NCBI RefSeq assembly: GCF_035825295.1
Contig: NZ_JAYMGI010000002.1
Coordinates: 3,036,001 to 3,100,000, forward strand
Source: Actinacidiphila sp. DG2A-62
GTDB taxonomy: Bacteria > Actinomycetota > Actinomycetes > Streptomycetales > Streptomycetaceae
Length of the DNA stretch: 64,000 bases
Reading direction: 5' to 3'
This document shows positions 8,401-17,227 of the stretch, piece after piece. Below the pieces are notes generated by a model. The model ran no database searches. It was given only the letters and a program-made list of their open reading frames with translations, and was not told the DNA's origin. Made by a program: the position numbers and the translations under genes. Within the stretch, counting starts at the first letter, position 1, and each line of letters starts with the position of its first letter.

Positions 8401-11400
8401 GCCCAGCACGTCGTACGCGTTGGTGATCGTGTCGCCGCGGGCGTCGGTGGAAGTGAGCTGCTGGCCCGCCAGGTCGTAGGTGCTGCTGGTGGTTCCGGTG
8501 TCCGGGTCTGTCTGCGACACCTTGCGGCCCAGCAGGTCGTATGTCGACGACCAGACGTTGCCGTCGTTGTCCTTCTGCCCGGTCTGATGGCCCGCGGCGT
8601 CATAGCTGTAGGTCACGGCGTCGGCGGGGCCGCTCGGGGTGGGGCCGTGATACGTGAGCAGTTCGACGGTCTGCCCGCGCGCGTCGGTGATGGTCGACGT
8701 CGCGGTGCCGCCCTGCGGAGGCGTGACGTCGGTCCGGTCGGAACCCGGGTAGGCCGTCGTGGTGCGCCAGGTCTCGGTCGCCTTGGAGTACGCGGCGGAC
8801 GCGGTGACGCGGCCGGCGCCGTCGTAGAACGTGCCGGTCTCGGTGGCCACCTGGTTGTCCGGGGCGTAGACGAGGGTGCTGTCGGGTGCGCCGCCGTTGT
8901 AGTAGGGGCCGTTGACCTTGACCGTCCAGCCGTGGTCGTCGTACGCGGTGTCGGTGATGACCCGGCCGCCGTCGGCCGTGGCGGTCTGCACCTCGCGCGG
9001 CCGCAGCAGCGAGTCGAAGATGCTGACCGACGTCCGGTAGGCAGTGGCGCTTCCGTTGTCGACGAGGCTCTGGGTGGTCACCGTCGAGGGCGTGGTGCCG
9101 TTGGACAGGCTGTACGAGTACTTGGTGTTGGGGTCCGCTCCCAGCGACTGGGAGAATCCCGGCTCCCACACGGCGGTCACCCTGCCGAGCGCGTCATAGG
9201 TACTGCTCGTGACATAGCCGGCCGCATCGGAGGTGGACAGGGTCAGTCCGCGCGCAGGGTCCAGCTTGCTGGTGGTGGCGAACCCCTGGGTCTGGTTCGG
9301 CAAGCGGGGTTGCGTCACTTTGACGACGGCCGGTGCGGCTCCGGTGGCCGGGGTGTACTGAGTCGTGGTGGTACGGCCGAGAGCGTCGGTCTCGCTCAGC
9401 GACCGTCCGTACATGTCGTACGCGGGGTTGCCCGTGGCCGGATCGGTGAACTGCATGGCCGTCACGTAGTGCGGCGTCCCGTCGGCGGCCACCGAGTCGG
9501 CGCGCTTGACCATGGTGACGTCGCCGGGGCCGGTGAGCGCCGCTGTGTTGCTGGACGCGCCGTCGAAGAAGGCCTCGTCGTCGCTGATCAGGTCCGCCGG
9601 GTAGTGCGGGGTCGCGGAGCAGGCCACGGCAACGGCCTGGACCCGGCGGGGCGCCGGCAGCAGGTTCCCCTTGGTGTCCGCGGCGTACCAGGTCCGCTCA
9701 CAGCGGTCGTCGCTGGTCAGGCCGGTGTCGCCGAGATCGTCGACGGCGGTCGGAAGTCCCGTATCCTGGTCGTAGCTGTAGTCCGTCTCAACGGTGCGCG
9801 GTTTGCCGTCTGCCTTGGTCGTCGTCACCCGTTCACTTGCGACGTTCACCATGTGGGCGGTCAGGACCGGGAGGCCGGCGGCGCTGCGCGACTGGGAAGC
9901 GGTCGGCTTGGCGCTCTCCCAGGGGTCACTGACCGCATCGACGAGCCGGGCGCCGCCGTCGCCGTTGAACGTCTGGGACTCGAACACCCGGCCGGCGAAC
10001 TCGTCCTTGTCGGCGACCTTGTCGTCCCCCGCTGTGTCGGTGAGCTGGACGGAGCGTGTGCCCGAAGCCGTCTTGTCCCCGTCCATGCCACGGAAGTACG
10101 TCGTCCGCTGGAGCGTCACCACACTGGGGTAGGACCCGGTGCGGGTCTCGACCTGGCCATATCCGCGCCACTGGTTCCACGTGCGGTACGCCGCCTTGGT
10201 GCCGGGGTCGTCGGCGAAGTGCCAGGCCGGATCGCCCACATACGTGTAGACGGTCTCCACGGGCAGCCCGGCACCGGCGGGATCCTGCTCGGTGACGGAG
10301 TGGACAAGGTACTTGTTGAACCAGTCGAGCTGCGGGGTCACCTGGCCCGGCGGCGTCCAGTACGCGGGATAGCAGAGCAGGTAATTGTCGTCCGGGCTGG
10401 ACGGCAGCACCACGGTGTTGAGGCGGTGGCAGTCCGCCTCGGTGTAGGTGATCTGCAGGACCTCGCCCGACTCGGTGGTGATGGTGTTCATCCGGTAACG
10501 GGCCAGCGGCTGGTAGCCGTCGAGGCCGTCCACCCGGTTGACCATCGCCTTACCCGTGAAGGTGATGGGCTTGAGCGCAACGGATCCGCCGTCCAGGCCG
10601 GTCCGGGTGATAGAGGACAGCCACGCGACGGGCGTGGTGGTGTCCTTCGCATCCATGGGCGGCGGGAACGTGTGCGTCAACGTCCAGGAATCGACGTTCT
10701 GGTAGGCGCCGGAGACCAGGATCTGGGTGCGGATGCCGGTGAGCCAGCGGGTGGTGAAGTAGGCGGGCCCGTGGTTGTTGCACGTCCCCGACGACGCGCA
10801 GATCTGGTCGAAGGGCACGTCGGGCCAGTGGAAGGCGTTGGCGGACGTGAGTTTGGCGGGGGCGCAGTCGAACGAAGCGCTGCTCAGGCACCGTTCCGCG
10901 GTGTCGAACCAGACCTGGGCGGCGGCGGGCGTGCCTGTGGTGTCGTAGACCTTGCCGGCCCGCTGGCCGTACTGGATCTTCGTCAGGTACCCGCCGCGGG
11001 TGTACGGGACCGGAGCGGTGGCGTTGTCCGCGCCGTAGTAGCCGGTCTCGGGCACGTACCAGTAGCTCATCGCGTTGCCGTGGTCGTCGACGACGTAGTC
11101 GAGGTTCCAGCGGTAGGCCTGGTTGCAGGCCGAGGCCGCGAAGGTGGCGGCGTGGCACGGCTCGCCGGAGTTGTTGCCGTAGACGCGGGCGGTCCATACG
11201 GAGTTGGTGACCGGGTCGTCGTCGGCGGTCGTCGTGGTGCCGTGGTCGGACCAGCCGGGAAGCTGGTTGCGCCCGAAGTAGTAGGTGGTGCCGTCCTGGG
11301 TGGTGACGGTGAAGTAGCGGTGCTCCTTGTCGGGATTGGCGGTGTCGGTGGAGACGGCAACCGTCTCGCCGCTGTCGCCCTGCGGGTGCCAGGTGCCGGT

Positions 11401-12309
11401 GGCGTCGTCATGGACGAGGGTGTTGGAGGCGCCGTTCAGGGAGAGGGTGATCTGGTCGGTGGCGTCCGACCAGCACTGGTCGCCCGTGGCGGGCGTGCCG
11501 CCGGCGGCATCATCGGAGCAGCTGCCGTACGACTCCTCGACGAAGCCCGGCGAGTAGTCCCAGCCGTCGCCGATCCAGGAGGCCTGGGGAGAGGTGGACG
11601 AGGTGCGGCCGTCCACGCTCTGGGAGCTGTAGGCCAGTGACACGGACGGCTGGAGCCCTCCGGGAACCTGGGGTGTGCCGATGCCGTAGGACCATGTGAA
11701 GTCACCGGTGGAGCTGCCGCCCGACCACTGGCCGGAAGGAGTCAGGGAGGTCGCCGAGAAGTCCCCGCCGCCGCCGGACGCCCCCGCGTCGGCGGCCACG
11801 ACGGCGTCGGGGGCGAGCGGGACGGCGGCGGACACCGTGTGGGTCGCCGCGTCGTTCGTGGAGGGCAGCGGCTGCTCGATCCGGCAGGCCGGCAGCGCCG
11901 GGGTGGTCAGCGCGCAGGCTGGGAGGGACACCAGACGCAGCCGGGTGCCCCAGTCGGCGCCGTACGCGTCGCGGAAGGCGCCGTAGTCCACGCCGATGTC
12001 GACCCCGCCCGTCCCGGTGCCGCCGTCGGTTCGGGTCACCTTCAGGACCAGACCGTCGATGTGGAGGCGTTGGGCCGCCTGCTGAGCGACGACGGTGACC
12101 CGGGCCCGCGTGACGGGGACAGACGTGGAGGGAGCCGAAATGGCGCGGGTGGACGGGGAAGAGGCCGCAGTCGCACGACCGGGCACCGGTGTCTGGGCGA
12201 GGCTGACAGGGAGACCAGCGGCCCGCGTCGCCGTCGACCTCACCGACACGTCCGTGGAGCCGGCTTCCGGCCAGGTGTGGTGTGCCGCGGCGGCATCCCA
12301 GCGCGGCAT
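5458..12309 (-). CDS. RHS/YD-repeat polymorphic toxin with Hint domain and C-terminal toxin
   Basis: The body of a giant wall- or surface-associated toxin, 2283 residues from ATG 12309. Order: N-terminal region typical of Streptomyces RHS proteins; an extracellular-type section with GDGWDYSPGFVEESYGSC near 250; many YD repeats (for example YDALGRVTAVW, YDLLGRKVSQT) from about 1000 to 1700; the conserved RHS core end (GLTNLGAREYDASTGRFLTPD, near 1755); a short helical stretch; a Hint self-splicing-type domain at about 2009-2159 (starts GCPVHSFLADTP, block TTWHHPFWD, ends VLVHNC); then a toxin tip of about 120 residues. The tip contains RRPDILV and GINVGK, suggesting a degenerate PD-(D/E)xK nuclease; this is inference. 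A TAA at 12384-12382 cuts it from an in-frame signal peptide (see next entry). ATG 12309 has no ribosome site, so as read the body may be untranslated or not exported. Confidence 0.85.
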   Translation of the reverse strand: MPRWDAAAAHHTWPEAGSTDVSVRSTATRAAGLPVSLAQTPVPGRATAASSPSTRAISAPSTSVPVTRARVTVVAQQAAQRLHIDGLVLKVTRTDGGTGTGGVDIGVDYGAFRDAYGADWGTRLRLVSLPACALTTPALPACRIEQPLPSTNDAATHTVSAAVPLAPDAVVAADAGASGGGGDFSATSLTPSGQWSGGSSTGDFTWSYGIGTPQVPGGLQPSVSLAYSSQSVDGRTSSTSPQASWIGDGWDYSPGFVEESYGSCSDDAAGGTPATGDQCWSDATDQITLSLNGASNTLVHDDATGTWHPQGDSGETVAVSTDTANPDKEHRYFTVTTQDGTTYYFGRNQLPGWSDHGTTTTADDDPVTNSVWTARVYGNNSGEPCHAATFAASACNQAYRWNLDYVVDDHGNAMSYWYVPETGYYGADNATAPVPYTRGGYLTKIQYGQRAGKVYDTTGTPAAAQVWFDTAERCLSSASFDCAPAKLTSANAFHWPDVPFDQICASSGTCNNHGPAYFTTRWLTGIRTQILVSGAYQNVDSWTLTHTFPPPMDAKDTTTPVAWLSSITRTGLDGGSVALKPITFTGKAMVNRVDGLDGYQPLARYRMNTITTESGEVLQITYTEADCHRLNTVVLPSSPDDNYLLCYPAYWTPPGQVTPQLDWFNKYLVHSVTEQDPAGAGLPVETVYTYVGDPAWHFADDPGTKAAYRTWNQWRGYGQVETRTGSYPSVVTLQRTTYFRGMDGDKTASGTRSVQLTDTAGDDKVADKDEFAGRVFESQTFNGDGGARLVDAVSDPWESAKPTASQSRSAAGLPVLTAHMVNVASERVTTTKADGKPRTVETDYSYDQDTGLPTAVDDLGDTGLTSDDRCERTWYAADTKGNLLPAPRRVQAVAVACSATPHYPADLISDDEAFFDGASSNTAALTGPGDVTMVKRADSVAADGTPHYVTAMQFTDPATGNPAYDMYGRSLSETDALGRTTTTQYTPATGAAPAVVKVTQPRLPNQTQGFATTSKLDPARGLTLSTSDAAGYVTSSTYDALGRVTAVWEPGFSQSLGADPNTKYSYSLSNGTTPSTVTTQSLVDNGSATAYRTSVSIFDSLLRPREVQTATADGGRVITDTAYDDHGWTVKVNGPYYNGGAPDSTLVYAPDNQVATETGTFYDGAGRVTASAAYSKATETWRTTTAYPGSDRTDVTPPQGGTATSTITDARGQTVELLTYHGPTPSGPADAVTYSYDAAGHQTGQKDNDGNVWSSTYDLLGRKVSQTDPDTGTTSSTYDLAGQQLTSTDARGDTITNAYDVLGRKTAEYDTTTTATLSASNELASWTYDTLKKGLPTSSTRYDNGLAYTQKILGYDSHGWTQSTETVIPPSPDGTDPAGTYITDRTYTPTGNLHSYTDSAAGSLPSETVSYGYDAFGRPTSAGGDAGSWDYVDKLSWTEYDEPQQFSFGPSGNVVNTTYSYDEQTRRLKDQLTVTDSGRVKADDANYTYLPSGLITRISDQLETGQTDTQCFGYDYAQRLTAAWTATDACAATPSSGSAATVGGPAPYWQSWTYDATGDRKTQIDHDLTGDSADDAVSTYTDAKASGGPAHALAQVASHTPGAPVVDKNTDYTYDKAGNVSTRTTSAGIDTFTFDDEGKLTQLAQTGQSTATSYVYDADGNLLLRRDGSGSVLFLPDEEVTLKAGDSTATGVRYIAIAGMTVAVHSSAGFAYLVGDQNGTGQIEIDASTGAVTRRQYLPFGQLRTASSGWVGDRGFVGGEQDDETGLTNLGAREYDASTGRFLTPDALLSPGAPQTWNAYAYSGNDPVSSSDPSGACPADLCGIGTPKGDGSGDIITDGPVDPENPGRASCHKGKCTKGTSTSTASTKQLDNEEHAAEQKKATAHAAQEAAKKVKQSLTHQLLNLIGAVIGVDDAIDCITKGSAMGCISTLANFVPWTKVFKAIRVAGKALKIARALDKALVALKDATMLEKDAEDALAAVRSERELAKFDREVDLADELPPQPAEAAGCPVHSFLADTPVRLAGGGSKPIAKVKAGDTVLATDPQTGVTKPEKVQRVIVTHTDRDFTDLAVHSDRQPNAPPQKLTTTWHHPFWDVTHHRWTDARDLTAGTVLRQPDGTTATVTAVRSYHRRATTYDLTVTDLHSYYVLAGATPVLVHNCGGSVPRHRSVCDCANGGRPQMMRGPKPAGTGPHNLKIAEVADQVSDGEVIAGGARLPEREFATPGGFKGSRRPDILVQRADGSLYGINVGKQSMRSGAPIKREAEALQDLEGIGIEMHFVAYN

Positions 12310-12381
12310 CGCCGGAACCTTGACCGCGTGGGGGCTGACCGGCCGGACCGGTACGGACTTCTCCCTCTGCGGTGTGACGTC

Positions 12382-12513
12382 TTAGTGCGGCGTCGAGCTG
12401 GCTGCGGCGGGTCCGCCCGCAGCGATCGGAACGACGAGCGCGACGACGGCCGCCCACAGGCCCCATGCCCAGGATTTGCGTCCGCTTTTCACCGATCGAC
12501 GGCACAAAGGCAT
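12382..12513 (-). pseudogene. RHS signal-peptide fragment ended by in-frame TAA
   Basis: The 43-codon reading from ATG 12513 is a textbook secretion signal: basic start (CRRSVKSGRKSW), hydrophobic core (LWAAVVALVVPIAAG), AxA-type cleavage region (GPAAASS), then TPH and TAA. Reading on past the TAA in the same frame gives DVTPQREKSVPVRPVSP and then the body of the RHS protein, and an EKSVPV segment just after the signal peptide is what I would expect in intact relatives. So the leader and body were one gene, and a single nonsense codon separates them. A GTG at 12534 or 12531 behind a GGGGGG run is an alternative start. Confidence 0.75.
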
Positions 12514-12880
12514 GCCGATTTGACTGCGCACCACAGACCCCCCCAAGGGCATGTCAGGCCGAAGGCTGAAGGTAGCAACCAGCAGGACCGCGAGGAGGAT
12601 TCCGAGGCGAACACAGTGCAAAAAATATCTCCTCGCATACCCATCGAATGTTAAAAATCGCAGGACGATGCAAGGAAAACTGATCTTCGCGACATATTCG
12701 TGCGGCATTGGTAGATAACGGACTTCCCATGCATAACCAGTGCAACGAGCCACACGGTGGCACCACGCCTACCCGCATCTTTGACGGCCCGTCATGGCCC
12801 GGTGACTCCTTGCCGCCTCGAACGCATGGGTATTACTTTGCTCCGGGTTGTCTCTTCTTTCGATTCACGCAGGGGTGGGG
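12514..12880. promoter_or_regulatory. AT-rich divergent promoter region of the RHS island
   Basis: This 367-bp stretch separates the RHS leader (minus) from the secreted DNRLRE-like gene (plus). It is markedly richer in A and T than anything nearby, with runs such as GTGCAAAAAATATC near 12618 and GAATGTTAAAAATCG near 12648. It must hold the promoters of both transcripts, but I cannot assign -10/-35 boxes with confidence. No gene is seen inside. Confidence 0.5.
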
Positions 12881-15800
12881 ATGCATAGAAGAATGCGCAT
12901 GCGCGGCGTCGGCCGGAAGAAAAACGGACGATGGAGATCCGCTTTTGTGGCGGGCATCCTCCTGGCCGGAATACTCCCGACGACAGGGCTGGCGGGAACG
13001 GCGGCCTCGGCCGCGGCCGACACTGCACCGGATGTTCGGGGAACACCGGCGAACGTGGTGGAGGCACCGCAACCGAAAGACCCGGACCACCCACCGGGCA
13101 CGCCCCTCGCGTCCCGTGAGAGCGACGATGGGATGACCGCGCCGCAACGCGCGGCCCTCGCCGCCGCCCAGGACCAGGCTGCCACGTCCGGGGAACCCGT
13201 CCGCGTCGACGCACTGACCACCGAGACGTCGACGATCACCGCTGATCCGTCCGGGACCACGACGTACCAGTCGAATGTGCTGCCGGTCCGCGTGCGCAAG
13301 GACGGTGCCTGGACCCCGGTCGACGCGTCGCTCGTGCGGAACCCGGACGGGTCCTACAGTCCCGCCGCCGCGTCCGGCCCGCTGACACTCTCGGGTGGTG
13401 GCAGTACGCCGCTGGCGGTGATGGGATCTGGAGACGAGAAGCTCGCGATCGACTGGCCGACCACCCTGCCGGTTCCCGACGCCTCGGGGAACCAGTTGAT
13501 CTATCCCGATGTGCTGCCGGACGTCGATCTGCGGGTCACGGCCACGACCCTCGGCGGCATCTCCGAGGTCTTGGTCGTCAAGTCGGCTGCAGCGGCAGCC
13601 GATCCAGCGCTGAAGTCCCTGGCGCTGCGCACGCACGGTACAGGGGTCAGCCTTCGGGACGGCGGCGCCGCGGGGCTCGCGGCGGTCACCTCGTCCGGTG
13701 ACATCGCGTTCAGCGCCCCGGCGCCGATCATGTGGGACTCGGCCCGTCCGGCCGGCACCCCGCAACCAGCGACGGCGGCTGCGGCTGCGGCTGCGGCTGC
13801 GGCTGCGGCTGCGGCCGAGCGGGCCGACGCGACGGATTCCGCCGCAAGCACTGCTCCCCCACCGGGCGCGCACATCGCCCCGATCGGCACCCGGTTGGAC
13901 GGCAGCGATCTCGTCCTGACCCCCGATCCGGCCATGCTGACCAATCCCGACACCGTCTACCCGCTGTACATCGACCCGAGCTGGAACCCACACCCCGCTT
14001 CGGCGTCACGTCAGCACTGGAGCGAGGTACAGAAGGGCTGCCCGACGCAGAAGGACAACTACGACTCGACGAAGTACGGCGACCCCGGAGTCGGCGACAA
14101 CACCTACTCGGGCTGCGTCGGTGTCGAGCGGTCCTACTTCCAGTTGGGACTGCCGTCCGTCATCCGCGGCACGACGACGCACATCGTGAGCGCGGTCGTC
14201 AACGTGACGGAGACCTACGCGGCCCAGTGCGACACGACGAGCACCATCAACATGTACCTCACCGGAGCGATCGACTCCCCGTTCTCCTGGAACACGCAGC
14301 GAGGCCCCAGCACGAAGATCGGCTCACACGCCTTCGCTCCCGCCTGCACCTCTTACGTCTCAGGAGGGTTCAACGCCGCCTCGATCATGACCAAGGCGGC
14401 GCACGGCAGCTGGCCGGTGCTCGCATTCGAGCTGATCAACGCCAACGAGACGAACGGCTACTACTTCAAGCGGTTCGCGACCAACCCGTCGATGAGCATC
14501 ACGTACAACCATCCGCCCAACATCCCGTCCAAACTGTCGATCCGGGTCAACTCCGCCACGTACGGCTGCGCGACGACGACGCCGTACCCGATCCTGGGCA
14601 AGACCGTCGCCACGACGCCTCCGTCCATGGACTCGGTCCTCTCCGACCCCGACAAGGACGCGGTCCAGGCGACGTACACCTACAACGCGTCCGGTGGCAC
14701 GACGGCGACCGTCATGAGCGCGGACATATCGAGCGGACAGCACGCGCCCGCGAGCTTCCCCTCGGCGTGGATCAAGGGCCTCAAGGACGGCTCGGTCGTC
14801 GGCTGGACAGTGTCGGCGAGCGACGGCGAGGACTCCCACGGCTACGGAACGACATGCCACTTCATCGTCGACCAGCGCGCCCCAGCCGAGCCGACTGTGA
14901 CGTCCAACGGGAACCTCTATCCCGACATCGACGCCGGCGACACCCCGGGAGCGCCCGCCGGAACCGCAGGCACCTTCACCGCGAAGGTCAATCCCGGAAC
15001 GACGGGGAACAACGCGTCCAAGTTCGTCTTCGGGCTGGACACATCGCCACCGACCTCCGGGGCACCGGCCTCCCAGACGGTGACCGCAGTCAACAACGCC
15101 GCCTCTTACACCGTGACTCCGATCGCCCCCGGCACGCACACCCTCTATGTGTATGCCCTCGACACCGCAGGCAACGAGTCCCCCGCGCACGAATACCACT
15201 TCACCGCTGTGGGCCACGTCTCCAAGACGTATCCCAGCCTGAGTGCGGCCTTCAACAACACGGCGGTGAGCAGCGATGCCACGCCCGCAACTGCGAACGC
15301 GGACGGGGCAGGTGACTCCTTCTCCCTCCAGGACCTGGAGCAGGCGGGCTGGAACCCGGGCCAACACGTGACAGTCGACGGAACCGACTTCGCCCTGCCG
15401 AATTTCGGGTCCGGCCCCGACAATGTACTGGCCGCGAACCAGACGATCAGCCTCGACGGACAGAAGGGTGAATCGCTCGTCTTCCTGGCGACGGCGACCA
15501 ACGGGAACAGCGCCGCAGATCACGATCCGGGCGACCACAGCAGCCCCTACGTACCCGACGGAACGACGATCGCCGCGAGCAACTGCACCTATGCCAACAA
15601 CACCGCCCTAGACTGCAGCGAGACGAGCGGGAGCATCACGTACAGCGATGGCCAGACCGCGCCGCAGTCCTACTTCCTTTCCGTTCCTGACTGGGTGACG
15701 GGCCCTGCCACACTCTCCGCCCTTTATTTCACCCACCGCAACAACGCGGCAGGGCAACTGACCTCCGCTCCAAGGCTCTATGCGATCGCCGTGCCGATTG

Positions 15801-16207
15801 CCAGGAACGTACCGGTGGCGTCGGTGACTCTGCCGGATCTGGCGAACGGCGTTGCGGGGCGCACCCCGGGCCTCCACATCTTCGGGATGGCGGTACGCGA
15901 CACGACGTCGGGCCCCGACAGCTCGCGGTGGACGGGGGCCTGGAGTTCGCCGAGTGAAGCCAGCGCCGTGAACTTCACGGGCACGGACTACGGTGACCAG
16001 ACGTTCAGAATCGCCGCCAGGCCCAGCGTGAGTGGACACGCGGTCCGGATCAAGCTCTCGAACCGCGGCGGCGTCGCACCGCTGACCATCGACCATCTGA
16101 CGTTCGCCCAACAGGCGACGGGCGCGGCGTCTGTCGCCGCGCCGACGGACGTGACCTTCAACGGTTCGGGTCACATCGTCATCCCCATCGGGGGAAAAAT
16201 ACAGTGA
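12881..16207 (+). CDS. Large secreted DNRLRE-like protein (RHS companion), probably frameshifted at its end
   Basis: A 1108-residue exported protein. ATG 12881 with AGGGG just upstream gives a signal peptide (RRMRMRGVGRKKN, then AFVAGILLAGILPTTGLAG, AxA sites after it). TTG at 12848 is a poorer start. The pattern YPDVLPDVDLRV followed by a poly-Ala linker and YPLYIDPSWNP is typical of the large DNRLRE/LamG-type secreted proteins found beside RHS genes in Streptomyces. A PSWNP...SYFQLGLP...VVNVTE stretch is the beta-sandwich, then a fibronectin-like part (APGTHTLYVYALDTAGNES) and a last domain with SFSLQDLEQAGWNPGQ. It ends IPIGGKIQ-TGA at a GGGGGAAAAA run; one base less there would read straight into the next gene, so the two are probably one. 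Confidence 0.8.
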   Translation: MHRRMRMRGVGRKKNGRWRSAFVAGILLAGILPTTGLAGTAASAAADTAPDVRGTPANVVEAPQPKDPDHPPGTPLASRESDDGMTAPQRAALAAAQDQAATSGEPVRVDALTTETSTITADPSGTTTYQSNVLPVRVRKDGAWTPVDASLVRNPDGSYSPAAASGPLTLSGGGSTPLAVMGSGDEKLAIDWPTTLPVPDASGNQLIYPDVLPDVDLRVTATTLGGISEVLVVKSAAAAADPALKSLALRTHGTGVSLRDGGAAGLAAVTSSGDIAFSAPAPIMWDSARPAGTPQPATAAAAAAAAAAAAAAERADATDSAASTAPPPGAHIAPIGTRLDGSDLVLTPDPAMLTNPDTVYPLYIDPSWNPHPASASRQHWSEVQKGCPTQKDNYDSTKYGDPGVGDNTYSGCVGVERSYFQLGLPSVIRGTTTHIVSAVVNVTETYAAQCDTTSTINMYLTGAIDSPFSWNTQRGPSTKIGSHAFAPACTSYVSGGFNAASIMTKAAHGSWPVLAFELINANETNGYYFKRFATNPSMSITYNHPPNIPSKLSIRVNSATYGCATTTPYPILGKTVATTPPSMDSVLSDPDKDAVQATYTYNASGGTTATVMSADISSGQHAPASFPSAWIKGLKDGSVVGWTVSASDGEDSHGYGTTCHFIVDQRAPAEPTVTSNGNLYPDIDAGDTPGAPAGTAGTFTAKVNPGTTGNNASKFVFGLDTSPPTSGAPASQTVTAVNNAASYTVTPIAPGTHTLYVYALDTAGNESPAHEYHFTAVGHVSKTYPSLSAAFNNTAVSSDATPATANADGAGDSFSLQDLEQAGWNPGQHVTVDGTDFALPNFGSGPDNVLAANQTISLDGQKGESLVFLATATNGNSAADHDPGDHSSPYVPDGTTIAASNCTYANNTALDCSETSGSITYSDGQTAPQSYFLSVPDWVTGPATLSALYFTHRNNAAGQLTSAPRLYAIAVPIARNVPVASVTLPDLANGVAGRTPGLHIFGMAVRDTTSGPDSSRWTGAWSSPSEASAVNFTGTDYGDQTFRIAARPSVSGHAVRIKLSNRGGVAPLTIDHLTFAQQATGAASVAAPTDVTFNGSGHIVIPIGGKIQ
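13775..13816 (+). repeat. GCGGCT hexamer tandem repeat coding for poly-alanine
   Basis: Six perfect GCGGCT units (13775-13810) and one GCGGCC variant. They code for most of a run of about 16 alanines between the N-terminal domain and the DNRLRE-like domain of the secreted protein. Such a run can change length by slippage, in steps of two codons without loss of frame. Confidence 0.9.
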
Positions 16208-16241
16208 CCCTCTCACGACACCCGTCACGGCTGACCAACCC

Positions 16242-17150
16242 GTGCTGATCAGTTTCCATCTGGCCAGCACGGTGCATTACATCGCCTATCACTCGCAGGC
16301 ACCGGCAGCCGTCAGTTACCTCAGCGCGCCGGGCAGCGGAGATCACACAGCCGACGTCTCGGCATCTGCGTTCACCGGGACCGGCACCACCTCTGGCTAC
16401 TTCAGCGATGTCGTCACCGGCGTCGATGTCGTCACCGACACCGACACGCAGACCGTCGACGTCATCGGCGACAACTTGGTGGACGACGACATATCCGGAA
16501 CCCACCCGCTGCGGGGAGACGGGCGATGGAGACTGGCCGGCAGAATCGCCACCGCCGTGCAGGCGGATACGAGTGGAAACGCGCATTACGGAGTGGTCGC
16601 GGGCGACATCCACGAAAACCGCATCTCCGTCGACGCCGCCCACGGGCACGGAGGAGGCTATTCACTTCTCACTCGACTGAGTTACGACATCCTCTCGGAA
16701 CCGAACCTCACTACGGTGGTCGTCGACGAGGGTCTTCAGGACATCGTCTACGGCACCGACGACACGGCGCTCACCACTGCCTATCAAGTCTTGCTCGACC
16801 AACTGAAGGCATGGGGCATCAGGGCAGTCGTCATGAACCTCACGCCATGCGAAGGCTATGCGGGCTGCACGGCCGCCGCTGACGAGAACCGCCAGGCGGT
16901 GAATGTGTGGATCAGCGATCTCACCGCTGCCATTCCGCCCGGCGTCCAGTCGCTGGACGCGAATGCCGCTGTGGCCGTGGACGACCCGAACAGCACTACG
17001 GACCCGGCACAGCAGCAGATCAGCAGCCAGGCAGCACCGCTGGACTTCGACGCCGGTGACCACGTCAACCTGTCCGCCGACGGCTACGCGGCGTTGGCGG
17101 CTGTTGTCACCAATGATCTGACGGTGCTTGGGCCGTCGGTGGCGGGTTAG
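16242..17150 (+). CDS. SGNH/GDSL hydrolase-like domain, likely C-terminus of the preceding gene
   Basis: 302 residues from GTG 16242, which has no ribosome site. The reading frame is open upstream to the GGGGGAAAAA run at 16190-16199, giving KYSDPLTTPVTADQPVLISFHL, so this is best read as the C-terminal part of the 12881 gene joined through a one-base indel. The C-terminal DAGDHVNLSADGYAAL matches block V of SGNH hydrolases (Asp and His). Block I reads VIGDNLVDD, with Asn where the nucleophilic Ser of GDS is expected, so classical esterase activity is doubtful. VVDEGLQDIVYG would correspond to a central block. The domain carries no signal peptide of its own. A hairpin terminator follows at 17168. 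Confidence 0.7.
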   Translation: MLISFHLASTVHYIAYHSQAPAAVSYLSAPGSGDHTADVSASAFTGTGTTSGYFSDVVTGVDVVTDTDTQTVDVIGDNLVDDDISGTHPLRGDGRWRLAGRIATAVQADTSGNAHYGVVAGDIHENRISVDAAHGHGGGYSLLTRLSYDILSEPNLTTVVVDEGLQDIVYGTDDTALTTAYQVLLDQLKAWGIRAVVMNLTPCEGYAGCTAAADENRQAVNVWISDLTAAIPPGVQSLDANAAVAVDDPNSTTDPAQQQISSQAAPLDFDAGDHVNLSADGYAALAAVVTNDLTVLGPSVAG

Positions 17151-17167
17151 GAGCCGCTGAGACGCCA

Positions 17168-17199
17168 AAGGCGGGTCCGGGGTGAGCCGGGCCCGCCTT
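17168..17199. terminator. Bidirectional hairpin terminator
   Basis: Arms 17168-17180 and 17187-17199 form a 13-bp stem with one wobble pair and a 6-nt loop. It lies between the convergent SGNH-like gene (ends 17150) and the wall-anchored protein gene (ends 17228), so it can serve both. Confidence 0.75.
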
Positions 17200-17227
17200 C
17201 GCGGTGGTACGGGTGAAGCGTGGTGCC

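Noticed and set aside
7537..11640. A 1367-codon open frame on the plus strand inside the RHS gene
   Set aside because: It is antisense to a clearly recognised RHS gene, has low-complexity Arg/Val/Gly composition and no domain; open antisense frames are common at this GC.
12382..12384. Recoding of the TAA (readthrough or special amino acid)
   Set aside because: No stem-loop or known recoding signal is visible, and TAA is the strongest stop; a point mutation is simpler.
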